A stretch of DNA of 64,000 nucleotides from an uncultured Saprospiraceae bacterium (GTDB lineage Bacteria; Bacteroidota; Bacteroidia; Chitinophagales; Saprospiraceae), in assembly GCA_938015595.1 (NCBI GenBank), contig CALLPI010000018.1:18424-82423 (forward strand). The letters run 5' to 3'. The notes beneath the pieces were generated by a model. That model worked only from the letters and a program-made list of their open reading frames with translations, made no database searches and was not told the DNA's origin. The translations under genes were made by a program, and so were the position numbers. Shown in pieces: positions 26,469-34,430 of this stretch. Within the stretch, counting starts at the first letter, position 1, and each line of letters starts with the position of its first letter.

Positions 26469-27356
26469 ATGGCAATGCCTGTTAGAGTTGATGCAGACGC
26501 CCATCGCAAAGGGCTGGCCGCAGTGATAACAGCTGCCGTGTTGTGGAGCACGGGGGGGCTTTTCATCAAGCTATTGCCCTTTGATGCGCTCACTATCTTG
26601 TGCTATCGCTCCTTGTTTGCCGGCATATTATTTGCGGTGCTGTTTCGGCGGGTTCTTTTCAAGCTGGATGCGCTAACCCTGGCCATCAGCCTGATGTATG
26701 CCGGGTTGCTATGGACGTTTGTCACTTCTACCAAGCTCACCACAGCAGCTAACGCCATATTCCTGCAGTATACTGCACCGGTGTACATCATGCTGTTGGA
26801 GCCGCTGCTGTTCAAAACCCGTCTGCGGCGCATAGACCTCATTAGCCTACCAGTGTGTGTAGCGGGCATGTTGCTGTTTTTTGCCGACGATCTCCAGATA
26901 GGCGATGCGCGGGGCAACTGGATCGCGCTAGGCTCAGGCGCAATGTTGGCTGGTATCATTCTGGGGCAGCGCTTCAACGAGCCAGAGCGCTACGAAACGG
27001 CCATCTTCTGGGGCAATGTATGGGTAGCCCTCATAGGATTGCCCGCCTGGCTGCAAGCACCTGCACCTACACCTGCTCAGTGGGGCATGTTGCTGTTCCT
27101 TGGTTTTATACAGATTGGCTTGGGGTACGTACTATTCAACTACGGCCTCAAGCGCGTACCAGCCCTGGAAAGTTCACTACTGGCCATGCTGGAGCCGGTG
27201 CTCAATCCGGTATGGGTGGTTATTGGTTATGGAGAATGGCCGGGCTTGTGGGCACTACTGGGTGGCAGCATAATTGTGGTTATGTTGGCTGTTCGCACTT
27301 ATGTATCTTACCCTCAGAAGCCTTTGACTAATTCAAACACTCGGCACTCGGAATAG
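26469..27356 (+). CDS. EamA/DMT-superfamily transporter
   Basis: 295-aa inner-membrane protein with about ten hydrophobic helices in two EamA repeats (about 12-140 and 155-285). Recognisable signatures are AAVLWSTGGLFIKLLPFDAL and RSLFAGI in the first half, and NYGLKRVPALESSLLAMLEPVLNPVW in the second, the typical drug/metabolite transporter (RhaT/YdcZ-like) motif. Such proteins export or exchange amino acids, nucleosides or metabolites; the substrate is not readable here. The ATG at 26469 was chosen because the longer frame runs through the palindromic repeat; an ATG two codons later (26475) is also possible. It stands alone on its strand, with a convergent OmpA-family gene downstream. Confidence 0.9.
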   Translation: MAMPVRVDADAHRKGLAAVITAAVLWSTGGLFIKLLPFDALTILCYRSLFAGILFAVLFRRVLFKLDALTLAISLMYAGLLWTFVTSTKLTTAANAIFLQYTAPVYIMLLEPLLFKTRLRRIDLISLPVCVAGMLLFFADDLQIGDARGNWIALGSGAMLAGIILGQRFNEPERYETAIFWGNVWVALIGLPAWLQAPAPTPAQWGMLLFLGFIQIGLGYVLFNYGLKRVPALESSLLAMLEPVLNPVWVVIGYGEWPGLWALLGGSIIVVMLAVRTYVSYPQKPLTNSNTRHSE

Positions 27357-27474
27357 CGGCTAGCAACAAAATAATCGGCCTTGCCCGCTCATGGGCAGTT
27401 GTACGGCCTCGCTTGGGCAACCCACTTTTTCGTTTTTTGCTTTCTTCCGCCGCTCGCAGGAGGTACCCCGCACC

Positions 27475-28434
27475 TTACAGCCTCTCTACCAACTCTACGC
27501 GGCGGTTGAGCCGACGACCTTCATCCGTGCGGTTGTTGCCGACGGGAGACAGCGGGCCTACACCGCGCGCTATGAGCTGGGCTACACTGATGCCGCGAGA
27601 GATGAGCGCCCTGACCACGGCGTCAGCGCGTTGCTGAGAGAGGGTCATATTGGCTTCCAGGCTGCCTGTGTCGTCGGTGTGGCCAGCGACATAGAAGGTG
27701 CGGCCAGGTCGGGTTTTGACGAAAGCAGCTATTTCGTTCAGCACGGCTTCCGAGGCGGGCAATATGACGGCATTGCCGGTCTCAAACAAGATGTCATACA
27801 ATACTACTTTGCCGGATTCAGAGATGGACTTGGCCATGTAGGTAGCATCCACTTTTACTTTGCCTGTATCCATGGCGGTAGTTTCCAATATGTCCAAGAA
27901 GATATAGACCTGTTCGTTTATTTCAGCCAGTGCCAGTACCACGTAGGCCGTGCCGTTGGCGGTGTTTTTGCGCGCTGACAGGTAGTGTGACCCGCTATAC
28001 ACATTGGTATTGTACTTGGGGCAGTTGCCGTTGGTACGTTGCTCTATTTTGTTGGCATTGCCATAAGAGCCGAAGGTAAGCACAAAAAAATTAGCATATC
28101 CTCTGGCCATACATTTGTCGGCGATGCAGGAAAACAGGATGTCAAACCCACCCTTTCGCAATTGCTGCTCATAGTTGCGAAAGATTTCCAGGATACTCTT
28201 GCCCCTAGGGCCTAAATAGATGTAGGCGCTCAGTTTGCCTTCGGGCGTCAAGGCATTGGGAATGCCGTCGCTGGTTCCAGGTTCAGTGGCAATCAGGTAA
28301 CTGGTATAGTTGCTGGCATAGCTGCACAACCAGGAAGCGCCGTCGTAACGGCTGATTAAAGGGTGGTCTTCTTGAGCGAAGAGTGTAATGGCTCCAAAAA
28401 CAAATAATAGGGAAATAAGCAAGCGGATTTTCAT
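27475..28434 (-). CDS. OmpA-family protein with N-terminal DUF4892-like domain
   Basis: 319-aa envelope protein. I chose the ATG at 28434, giving the signal peptide MKIRLLISLLFVFGAITLFA-Q; the upstream frame is AT-rich non-coding sequence. Residues about 30-190 contain SAYIYLGPRGKSILEIFRNY, LRKGGFDILFSC and a C-x4-C pair, resembling the DUF4892 domain that is commonly fused to OmpA. Residues about 205-319 are a full OmpA C-terminal peptidoglycan-binding domain: LFETGNAVILPASEAVLNEIA, YVAGHTDDTGS, N-x-LSQQRADAVVRALISRGI and DEGRRLNRRVEL. It probably links the outer membrane to peptidoglycan. An inverted repeat lies 37 bp before the start codon. Confidence 0.88.
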   Translation of the reverse strand: MKIRLLISLLFVFGAITLFAQEDHPLISRYDGASWLCSYASNYTSYLIATEPGTSDGIPNALTPEGKLSAYIYLGPRGKSILEIFRNYEQQLRKGGFDILFSCIADKCMARGYANFFVLTFGSYGNANKIEQRTNGNCPKYNTNVYSGSHYLSARKNTANGTAYVVLALAEINEQVYIFLDILETTAMDTGKVKVDATYMAKSISESGKVVLYDILFETGNAVILPASEAVLNEIAAFVKTRPGRTFYVAGHTDDTGSLEANMTLSQQRADAVVRALISRGISVAQLIARGVGPLSPVGNNRTDEGRRLNRRVELVERL

Positions 28435-28914
28435 GAAGCAGTTTTTAAAGTGTTTGATTATTGGTTTTTTTACTCTACAAAGTAGAGTATTTATCATTAA
28501 CTGCATGTTAAATTTAATTTTTTTTATTTTTTGCCCATTTAAGCACTGATTTTTCTGTAAAATGAAAATTATTGCATAATTTTGACCATTAATTATTTGA
28601 TCAAATTTCTCTTTTGCCATGCTTGCTCCTCTGAAAAAAACGCCCATTATCTTAGCGGTACCAGCTACTAGTGTTGCCTCGTTTTCAAGGATTACGCCTG
28701 TATGTATTTTCGTTGTTGGGGGGATAGCCTTCCACAACGCAACTCCCCATCAAAGTGGGGTATAAGAGGGCTTCATATAAAGTAAAGGCTTGCTGATGTG
28801 TCAAAATAGACAACACCCAATGAGCCAGGTGGCTATGCGTATGACCTCTCTGCCTGTATCGCACAAGAAACGCTCGCCGATGCAGAATTTAACACTACAA
28901 CAACAATTTACACA
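28435..28914. other. AT-rich intergenic region between divergent genes
   Basis: 480 bp, strongly AT-rich at 28440-28620. It should hold the promoters of the OmpA-family gene (minus) and the anchored protein (plus). The only structured element seen is the inverted repeat at 28471-28489. Confidence 0.5.
28471..28489. promoter_or_regulatory. Inverted repeat upstream of OmpA-family gene
   Basis: TACTCTAC and GTAGAGTA are perfect 8-bp arms around AAA, next to a T-run on one side. The position, 37 bp upstream of the start codon on the minus strand, fits an operator or a 5'-UTR hairpin. Confidence 0.45.
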
Positions 28915-29739
28915 ATGCCTACAGCGCTCAAGATAATCCTCGCCATAGGAATCATCATCATTGCCATACCCTTGTTGTACGCGGGTTTATTTTTCGTCAT
29001 TGTATTCTACCACGAAATTAAGCCCCCTGAGCGAATACAGCTCTTCTGGGCAGAACACGAAGGGCTGACTATTGAGATGGTCAAACTGCTAAAAATACGC
29101 CTGGGCGACTCTGATGTGCAGTATATCCTCTTTTTGAATGACCAGCCAGCTTGGTCAAATAACAGAGTCCTCGATAAAAAGATCAAGAATGTTGCCAACT
29201 GGCCTAGGCCTGTGCTCCGAGAAGATCTCCAAAAAATCATTGCGATGCGGTATGTATTGCCCGATAGTATTGAAAGCTGGAAAGGATCAGACATTTGGAT
29301 TGACCCTGCTCAATTTTCAAGGGAGGACTTTGAGCGGTTGTGCGATTTTATTGAAACCCGCTATCAGGATGATCCCCACAATGCCTTCGAAGGACAGAAA
29401 TCCGGCGACATGACGTTTTACTTCCGCTGGATTATCTATGCAGATGCTACTCAGTTTTCTGAACGCGTGTACACCGCCCCGAGGCCAGACAACCGAAAAG
29501 AATTTGTGGTCTTACGCCTCAACGGTCACGTGGTTCATTATCTCGAAAACGAGGACGGATACGAAAAAATAATATACTCCGGCGATTTAGATACCAATAC
29601 GTACCACATCAGCCTCGTCGAAGGCTACTTTGGTGAATATCTGAAAGTTGGAGAAAGAACGCCTTACCAGTACTTTGTTGACAAAAACGGAAACAGGCTT
29701 ACTGATTACTTTTCAATTTCTATAGACAGCAGCCGCTGA
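28915..29739 (+). CDS. Unrecognised membrane-anchored protein
   Basis: 274 aa, not recognised. One N-terminal transmembrane helix (about residues 5-31, LKIILAIGIIIIAIPLLYAG) anchors a soluble, charged C-terminal part of about 235 residues. Its features include a KLLKIRLGDSDVQYILF start, a central EDFERLCDFIETRY helix, and several antiparallel beta-type segments near the end (FVVLRLNGHVVHYLEN, YEKIIYSGDL). No catalytic motif stands out. Base composition is lower in GC than in the neighbouring metabolic genes, and the flanking intergenic regions are unusually long and AT-rich, so this could be an accessory or transferred gene. Confidence 0.7.
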   Translation: MPTALKIILAIGIIIIAIPLLYAGLFFVIVFYHEIKPPERIQLFWAEHEGLTIEMVKLLKIRLGDSDVQYILFLNDQPAWSNNRVLDKKIKNVANWPRPVLREDLQKIIAMRYVLPDSIESWKGSDIWIDPAQFSREDFERLCDFIETRYQDDPHNAFEGQKSGDMTFYFRWIIYADATQFSERVYTAPRPDNRKEFVVLRLNGHVVHYLENEDGYEKIIYSGDLDTNTYHISLVEGYFGEYLKVGERTPYQYFVDKNGNRLTDYFSISIDSSR

Positions 29740-29935
29740 GTACTCTTGGAGCAATAAAGAGAGGGCTTAGCCCTGGGGGCAGCTGCACCCCCCTGCTCCC
29801 TTCCACGAGTAAAGAAACTGAGCCCATACTGTACCCTGTTGAAAATCATTTGGCCGCGCGCAGGCCGGGCTGCACTTCTGCCACTTGCGGCACCCCGTAA
29901 ATTTGGGGCCGTAGAGGAGGTATCGCCCTAAAAAC

Positions 29936-29971
29936 AGTAAGTCGCACCTCCCATTGGCGGTACGACTTACT
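29936..29971. repeat. Inverted repeat with AGTAAGTCG arms
   Basis: AGTAAGTCG (29936-29944) and CGACTTACT (29963-29971) form a perfect 9-bp stem around 18 bases. Function unknown. Confidence 0.5.
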
Positions 29972-30075
29972 CCGAAAATCATAATCCCATGAACAATTAA
30001 AACAACTCTTGCACTCCCGAAAGAGCTATATCTTAACAACTTTTTAGTTGGAACTTGTCAATTGATAAGTTTGAA

Positions 30076-30112
30076 GATAGTAAGTTGGCCTTCCACGAGC
30101 CAACTTACTATC
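30076..30112. repeat. Perfect 14-bp inverted repeat
   Basis: GATAGTAAGTTGGC (30076-30089) and GCCAACTTACTATC (30099-30112) pair perfectly around a 9-base loop. No T-run follows on either strand, so a classical terminator is unlikely. It shares the AGTAAGT core with the repeat at 29936. Confidence 0.6.
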
Positions 30113-30394
30113 GGCAAACGAAAAATTCCCATGTTTCTTTGTCCAAACCAGCACGCCAACTCTTTTGCCAGCGCTACATCTCGTTTGACAGTACAAACAT
30201 CTTATGATTTTCGAGATATGACAAAGACAAAAATCTAGATTTGTGAAAAATAAATTAGGGCGTAATTTAAACAGATCTCCTTTTTTAAGGACGCATTTCC
30301 GTCAAATAATATGAATTTTTGTGAAAAAATAAACCTGCTTACTGTACTTCTTCTGCGCAATTTTTTTTAAGCCCAAACCACAGGTAGCGGCCTT

Positions 30395-31873
30395 TCAATC
30401 CGGAATGCGATGCCACCAGGGCTGCGCGCGCTCCAACTGGCCGGCCAACTGGAAGAGCAAGTCTTCACGGCCAAAGGCAGCACTGAACATCACGCCTACT
30501 GGCAGGTTATCAGCAGTCCAGTGCAAAGGCACTGACATGGAGGGTTGCCCGGTCATATTGGCAAAGGCTGTGTAAGGCATGTAGCTGTAAATCTGTTCAG
30601 CCAATTTGCGCACACTAGCCTTGAGCAGACCGCCCCAGCCCAGGGTGTTGATGAAGGCAATAGCGCGTTGCTCTGCTGGCGTAGGCTTGAGCGCCCCAAT
30701 AGCAAAGGGGGGCTTGGCTACGGTGGGGGTCAGCAGGCAGTCCCATTGCTCGTGGAAAGCACCCACGCGTCGTGCCAAGTCGTTCCAGCGGCGGCGTGCA
30801 AAGGCATAGTCTTTGGCTGAGTAAGCCTTGCCTAGCAAGCCTAGCATATATGTGGTTGCTTCTACGTCTTTAGGGGTAACTCTCCTGCCCAGGAAGCCGG
30901 ATAGTTTCTCTAAGTCGGCGGCTGCTTCGCCCATTACTATAATGATGAACACTTCTGTGAGGTCTTCCTTTTGATAGGGCAGGGCTACCTCCTCTACCTT
31001 GTGCCCAAGCGCCTGCAGTAATGCTGCAGTGTTTTCTACTGCTTGAACGCACTCCTTGTCCACTTCATGCCCCAAGGTGTGCTTGGCGGTGAAGCCAATG
31101 CGCAAAGGCGCTGGCTCCTGCTGCACAGCTTGCAAATAGGGGCCAGTGGGCGTCGCAATGTGGAAGGGATCGCCAGGTGCTGGTGCGCAGAGCGCATCCA
31201 AAAAAACTGCACTGTCTCTGACCGAGCGGCTCAAGCAGCCCTCCACCACGGCACCGCTCCACATCTCGCCTTTGAAGGGAGCCAGCGTCAGCCGTCCGCG
31301 GCTGGGTTTGAGGCCAAAGAGGCCGTTGCAAGAGGCTGGTATGCGAATGGAGCCGCCACCATCGCTGGCTGTGGCTATGGGTACCATGCCAGCCGCTACT
31401 GCTGCCCCCGACCCGCCGCTAGAGCCGCCGGCACTCCGCGCAGGATTCCAGGGGTTGTGCGTGGGGCCAAAGTATTCTGGCTCAGTAAACGGCGTGAGTC
31501 CAAACTCTGGTGTGTTTGTTTTGCCAAAATACACCAACCCAACCTCGCGAAAGCGCTTGACCAGCACGCTATCTTCTGGCGAGTAATAGCCTTCGTACCC
31601 CCGGCAGCCCGTGCGCAAAGGGAAGCCCTTGACCTCCAGCCCCAGATCTTTGATGAGAAAGGGTACGCCAGCAAACGGCGCCTGCCGATCCACCCGGGCG
31701 GCCAGGCGCCGCCCTTCGTCGTACATCTTATGGATTACGGCATTGAGTTGAGGGTTGACGGCTTCCGTGCGGGCTATGGCGATGTCCAGCAATTCAAGCG
31801 GGGTAACGTCTCCCTTGCGCACCAGCTCAGCTAAGCCCAGGGCGTCGTAGCGGCGGTATTCGTCAAAAGTCAT
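30395..31873 (-). CDS. Amidase-signature family hydrolase
   Basis: 492-aa amidase-signature (AS) enzyme. The ATG at 31873 gives the usual start (MTFDEYRRYDALGLAELV); the longer frame reads through a palindromic repeat and was rejected. The catalytic Ser-cisSer-Lys triad is visible: Lys in GVPFLIKDLGLEVKG (about residue 80), and the Gly/Ser-rich SAGGSSGGSGAAVAAG block with IATASDGGGSIRIPAS about 70-100 residues further on. The closest style is the 6-aminohexanoate-cyclic-dimer hydrolase (NylA)/GatA-like amidases. It lacks GatB and GatC neighbours, so tRNA amidation is unlikely; hydrolysis of a small amide is the better guess. It stands alone on the minus strand. Confidence 0.92.
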   Translation of the reverse strand: MTFDEYRRYDALGLAELVRKGDVTPLELLDIAIARTEAVNPQLNAVIHKMYDEGRRLAARVDRQAPFAGVPFLIKDLGLEVKGFPLRTGCRGYEGYYSPEDSVLVKRFREVGLVYFGKTNTPEFGLTPFTEPEYFGPTHNPWNPARSAGGSSGGSGAAVAAGMVPIATASDGGGSIRIPASCNGLFGLKPSRGRLTLAPFKGEMWSGAVVEGCLSRSVRDSAVFLDALCAPAPGDPFHIATPTGPYLQAVQQEPAPLRIGFTAKHTLGHEVDKECVQAVENTAALLQALGHKVEEVALPYQKEDLTEVFIIIVMGEAAADLEKLSGFLGRRVTPKDVEATTYMLGLLGKAYSAKDYAFARRRWNDLARRVGAFHEQWDCLLTPTVAKPPFAIGALKPTPAEQRAIAFINTLGWGGLLKASVRKLAEQIYSYMPYTAFANMTGQPSMSVPLHWTADNLPVGVMFSAAFGREDLLFQLAGQLERAQPWWHRIPD

Positions 31874-31975
31874 GTTTGGCAGTTGGCGTAGAATGGAAAA
31901 ATCTGGTTCAGGCAGGCACCAAAGGTAGCAATAATGCCAAGGAAAAACAAGCGTCCAAAAATTATGCTGAGCAAC

Positions 31976-32021
31976 GCCAAGTTTTGTGCATGAATTACAG
32001 ATGTTGTGCACCAAACTTGGC
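31976..32021. repeat. Palindromic intergenic repeat, copy B
   Basis: Same element as copies A and C. The left arm is GCCAAGTTTTGTGCA and the right arm TGCACCAAACTTGGC, with one mismatch in the stem and a 16-base loop. Flanking bases (CTGAGCAAC on the left, TTCGAAGTATA on the right) also match copy A. Confidence 0.85.
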
Positions 32022-32150
32022 AATTCGAAGTATATCTATTGTATAGTTGTGTTGCCTAGGCTAAGGGCCTCCTGTGCCGCTCCGCACACTCCTCTCTATA
32101 AATCATCTACATTCACACTGTCCACGGAAGGGGGGGGGAGGGGGTAGATT

Positions 32151-32173
32151 TGACAAATTTTCAGAATTTGTCA
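32151..32173 (-). terminator. Hairpin downstream of VWA gene
   Basis: TGACAAATT and AATTTGTCA form a perfect 9-bp stem around TTCAG, 20 bp past the stop codon of the minus-strand VWA gene. It is AT-rich and lacks a proper U-tract, so it is only a possible terminator. Confidence 0.4.
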
Positions 32174-32193
32174 GATCGTGCGGCTTTCAGTGC

Positions 32194-34296
32194 TCAATAT
32201 GCTCCAAAGTAACGGCGCAAAAACCACTCTAGCGTGAGCAAGCCCAACAGTAGGAAAAACAGCCACTTGAGGTGCATAATCGGGCGGTTTTGCACTGTGT
32301 TGTAAATGACCGGCTTAACGCTTTCTTTGGCGCGGATGAGTTGAGCAACAGAAGCTATGTCATTGGGATACACGGTGGCGCCGCCAAACTTATCGCTCAG
32401 CAGACGTAGCAGGCCGTGGTCGGCGGTGGTTTCGTACAGCTCCAATTCGATGGGTTGTACGCTGAAGCGGCCTTCGTAGAAAAGGTTCTGCCCGCCAAAG
32501 TTGACACTACCCCGGAAGGTGTAGTCGCCCACAGGAAAGATACCGGGATTGAGGCTGTAGGCACGCCCCGATTTGTTGAAGGTGTACTTGAACTCCTGTT
32601 TCTGGCTGTTGGTGATAACCAGGAAGACGTCGGGGTCATTGACAAGGTCATAGTTGCTGTTGTAGAGTTCGGCGTCGAATACGACAGGTTCGTTTTCGTT
32701 GAAGATAGCCTTAGGTAGGTTGACGCGAAACTTGCGCTTGTCTTCTTTGACACCGAGGTACTGAGCGGATTTGCCTATGAGCCCGTCAAAGATGTCGTGG
32801 TTCTGGTGTTGCAGGTAGTCGAAGAGGCGCCACTTCCAAATACCTTCGCCACAAAATACGGCGGTGCGTACACCATTTTGCTCGCCCAGTACAAGCAGAG
32901 GATAGCGGGTATCCACCTTGCCGATGCGCTGGTACAGGAGCACTTGCGCTTCAGGCGAAACCGCATACTCCCCGAACGGAGCAATAGCCGGCGAGAAGGT
33001 GGGTAGTTGCTGAGCCAGGCGTTCGCCGAGTGTGAAGAGGCTGAACTCTGGGCTTACGCGACCTTGTACCTCGTTAGTATTGCGGCCGTCAGTGCGAATG
33101 CTCACCAGCGACTGCACTTGGTTAAGGCGGGCGTAGTTGGTTTGCAAGCCAGCGATGAACCAGCGCGGGATGCGGCGGGTCTCGATGGTGTTGAGGATGC
33201 CAGTGGCATCGTTGGTACGAGCGGGAAGTTGATGCAGGATGACAAAGTCATAGTCGGCCACGTTTTTCTTGAAATCGGCAACAAACTCTACGCTGACCTC
33301 GTAGTTTTTGTTGTTGCTCAGAGATTGCTTAAGGGCAGTGAGGTCGGGGTGAGGCACAGCAGCCAGCACGAGGATTTTCTGGCGGGCATCGAGCACTTCG
33401 ATGAAGATGTCCTTGCTGTTATTGGCGGTCACGCTCTCCCCAGGTATGGCGCCGGCCACCACGCGGAAGCGCAGTACCCCGGGACGGTCGGCGTCCAGGA
33501 TGATTTCGCGCGTGACGAAGAAGTCATTTCGGTCAATGGGAATGGGCGTTTCCTGGAGTTTGCGACTGCCCTCGCCCTCCACCTTATAGATAGCAAGGTT
33601 GCTGGTAGTGCCAGCGGCGTTTTGGGCGGCAATGTCCACTTGTACAGTGAATTTATCGCCCAAGTAGGCAATCTTGTTGTGAAAAGCACGCTTGACAGCT
33701 ACGTCACGTCGGGGGGTGGTATCGCCCAGGGCAATGGTATAAACTGGCACGGAGAGCGGATTGCCCAGGTAGGCGGGGTTGGCACCTTCGTTGTACAGGC
33801 CGTCGGTGGCCAGCACAATGGCGCCGAGATTTTGGTTGCTGTACAAGTCGTAGGCGTAGTGCAGGAAACGAGAAATGTTGGTGACTTTGTCTTTGTATTG
33901 AAAGTCAAGCCCTTGGCGCACGGAATCGCCAAAACTGTAAGTCTGTACCTCGTAGTCTTTTTCTAGCACCTGGCGCAGTTCCTCCACGGCGTTGCGGTAG
34001 CGCTCGGCACTACCTTCTTTTCGGAACGCCAATCCCACGGACTCAGAGGCGTCTTGCGCTAGCAAGATGATGGGCTTCTTGATGTCTTGCGTCAGGGAAC
34101 GCAGCAGGGGTGAGAGCAACAGGGCGGCAATAGTGGCCACCGCCACGGCGCGTACAACGCCCAACAGTACACTGAGCCAGCGGCCTTGCTCGGCAAAGGT
34201 TTTATCGCGGAAGTAGAGCGTCAGTGCGTATCCCGTACTCAATAGCACACAAAACCCCAGGAACCAGACGGGATATTGAAAGGTCAGATTTGCCAT
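32194..34296 (-). CDS. Large membrane protein with VWA domain (BatA-like layout)
   Basis: 700 aa. Two N-terminal transmembrane helices (about 8-27 and 40-65) precede a von Willebrand factor A-like domain (about 75-200) with a MIDAS-type D-x-S-x-S (QDASESV) and ATDGLYNEG. The middle is a long periplasmic part with beta-sandwich-like regions (GDKFTVQVDI, PGVLRFRVVAG; ENEPVVFDAELYN) and a Rossmann-like segment (KILVLAAVPHPDL). A last helix near the C-terminus (LKWLFFLLLGLLTLEWFLRR) places the ends at the inner membrane. This architecture is common in Bacteroidota next to BatA/BatB or MoxR genes, but none is adjacent here. The role is unknown; metal-dependent protein contact is plausible. It is divergent from the gene at 34431. 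Confidence 0.82.
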   Translation of the reverse strand: MANLTFQYPVWFLGFCVLLSTGYALTLYFRDKTFAEQGRWLSVLLGVVRAVAVATIAALLLSPLLRSLTQDIKKPIILLAQDASESVGLAFRKEGSAERYRNAVEELRQVLEKDYEVQTYSFGDSVRQGLDFQYKDKVTNISRFLHYAYDLYSNQNLGAIVLATDGLYNEGANPAYLGNPLSVPVYTIALGDTTPRRDVAVKRAFHNKIAYLGDKFTVQVDIAAQNAAGTTSNLAIYKVEGEGSRKLQETPIPIDRNDFFVTREIILDADRPGVLRFRVVAGAIPGESVTANNSKDIFIEVLDARQKILVLAAVPHPDLTALKQSLSNNKNYEVSVEFVADFKKNVADYDFVILHQLPARTNDATGILNTIETRRIPRWFIAGLQTNYARLNQVQSLVSIRTDGRNTNEVQGRVSPEFSLFTLGERLAQQLPTFSPAIAPFGEYAVSPEAQVLLYQRIGKVDTRYPLLVLGEQNGVRTAVFCGEGIWKWRLFDYLQHQNHDIFDGLIGKSAQYLGVKEDKRKFRVNLPKAIFNENEPVVFDAELYNSNYDLVNDPDVFLVITNSQKQEFKYTFNKSGRAYSLNPGIFPVGDYTFRGSVNFGGQNLFYEGRFSVQPIELELYETTADHGLLRLLSDKFGGATVYPNDIASVAQLIRAKESVKPVIYNTVQNRPIMHLKWLFFLLLGLLTLEWFLRRYFGAY

Positions 34297-34430
34297 CTAC
34301 ACATTTTTTCGAAAAAACAAACGAAGGAACGCAAAAGTAGGATATAGAGTTTGTTTTTTATAACCCGTTTGTGCAATCCAAAACTGTGCTTACGACGTTT
34401 GTATATGGCTAGAATAAAAATATTACCGAG

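Larger units (their letters stand above)
29740..30394. other. Non-coding AT-rich island with inverted repeats
   Basis: 655 bp with no supported ORF. It holds a G/C-rich stem cluster just after the preceding stop (GGGGG/CCCCC near 29775-29792), two inverted repeats listed separately (29936-29971 and 30076-30112), a perfect palindrome AAATCTAGATTT at 30231-30242, and a very AT-rich run to 30370. It may be a decayed element, a small-RNA locus or a long regulatory region. Confidence 0.5.
31874..32193. other. Intergenic region with repeat copy B, G-run and hairpin
   Basis: 320 bp between two minus-strand genes. It contains palindromic repeat copy B (31976-32021), a poly-G tract at about 32129-32144 interrupted by one A, and the AT-rich hairpin at 32151-32173. 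No gene is supported. Confidence 0.6.

Noticed and set aside
27391..27978. 195-codon open frame on the plus strand
   Set aside because: Antisense to the OmpA domain; no sequence features of its own.
24775..28867. TGTATCGCACAAG occurring at 24775 and 28855
   Set aside because: A shared 13-mer is expected by chance several times in 64 kb, and the flanks do not match.
31043..31834. 263-codon open frame on the plus strand
   Set aside because: Antisense to the amidase, whose catalytic triad is intact. The frame is a side effect of GC-rich codon use.
31874..32023. N-terminal extension of the amidase
   Set aside because: It translates palindromic repeat copy B; similar pseudo-N-termini appear at copies A and C, showing that this is repeat sequence and not protein.
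33007..33966. 319-codon open frame on the plus strand
   Set aside because: Lies wholly antisense to the well-supported VWA protein; its translation has no recognisable domain and mirrors the codon bias of the gene on the other strand.
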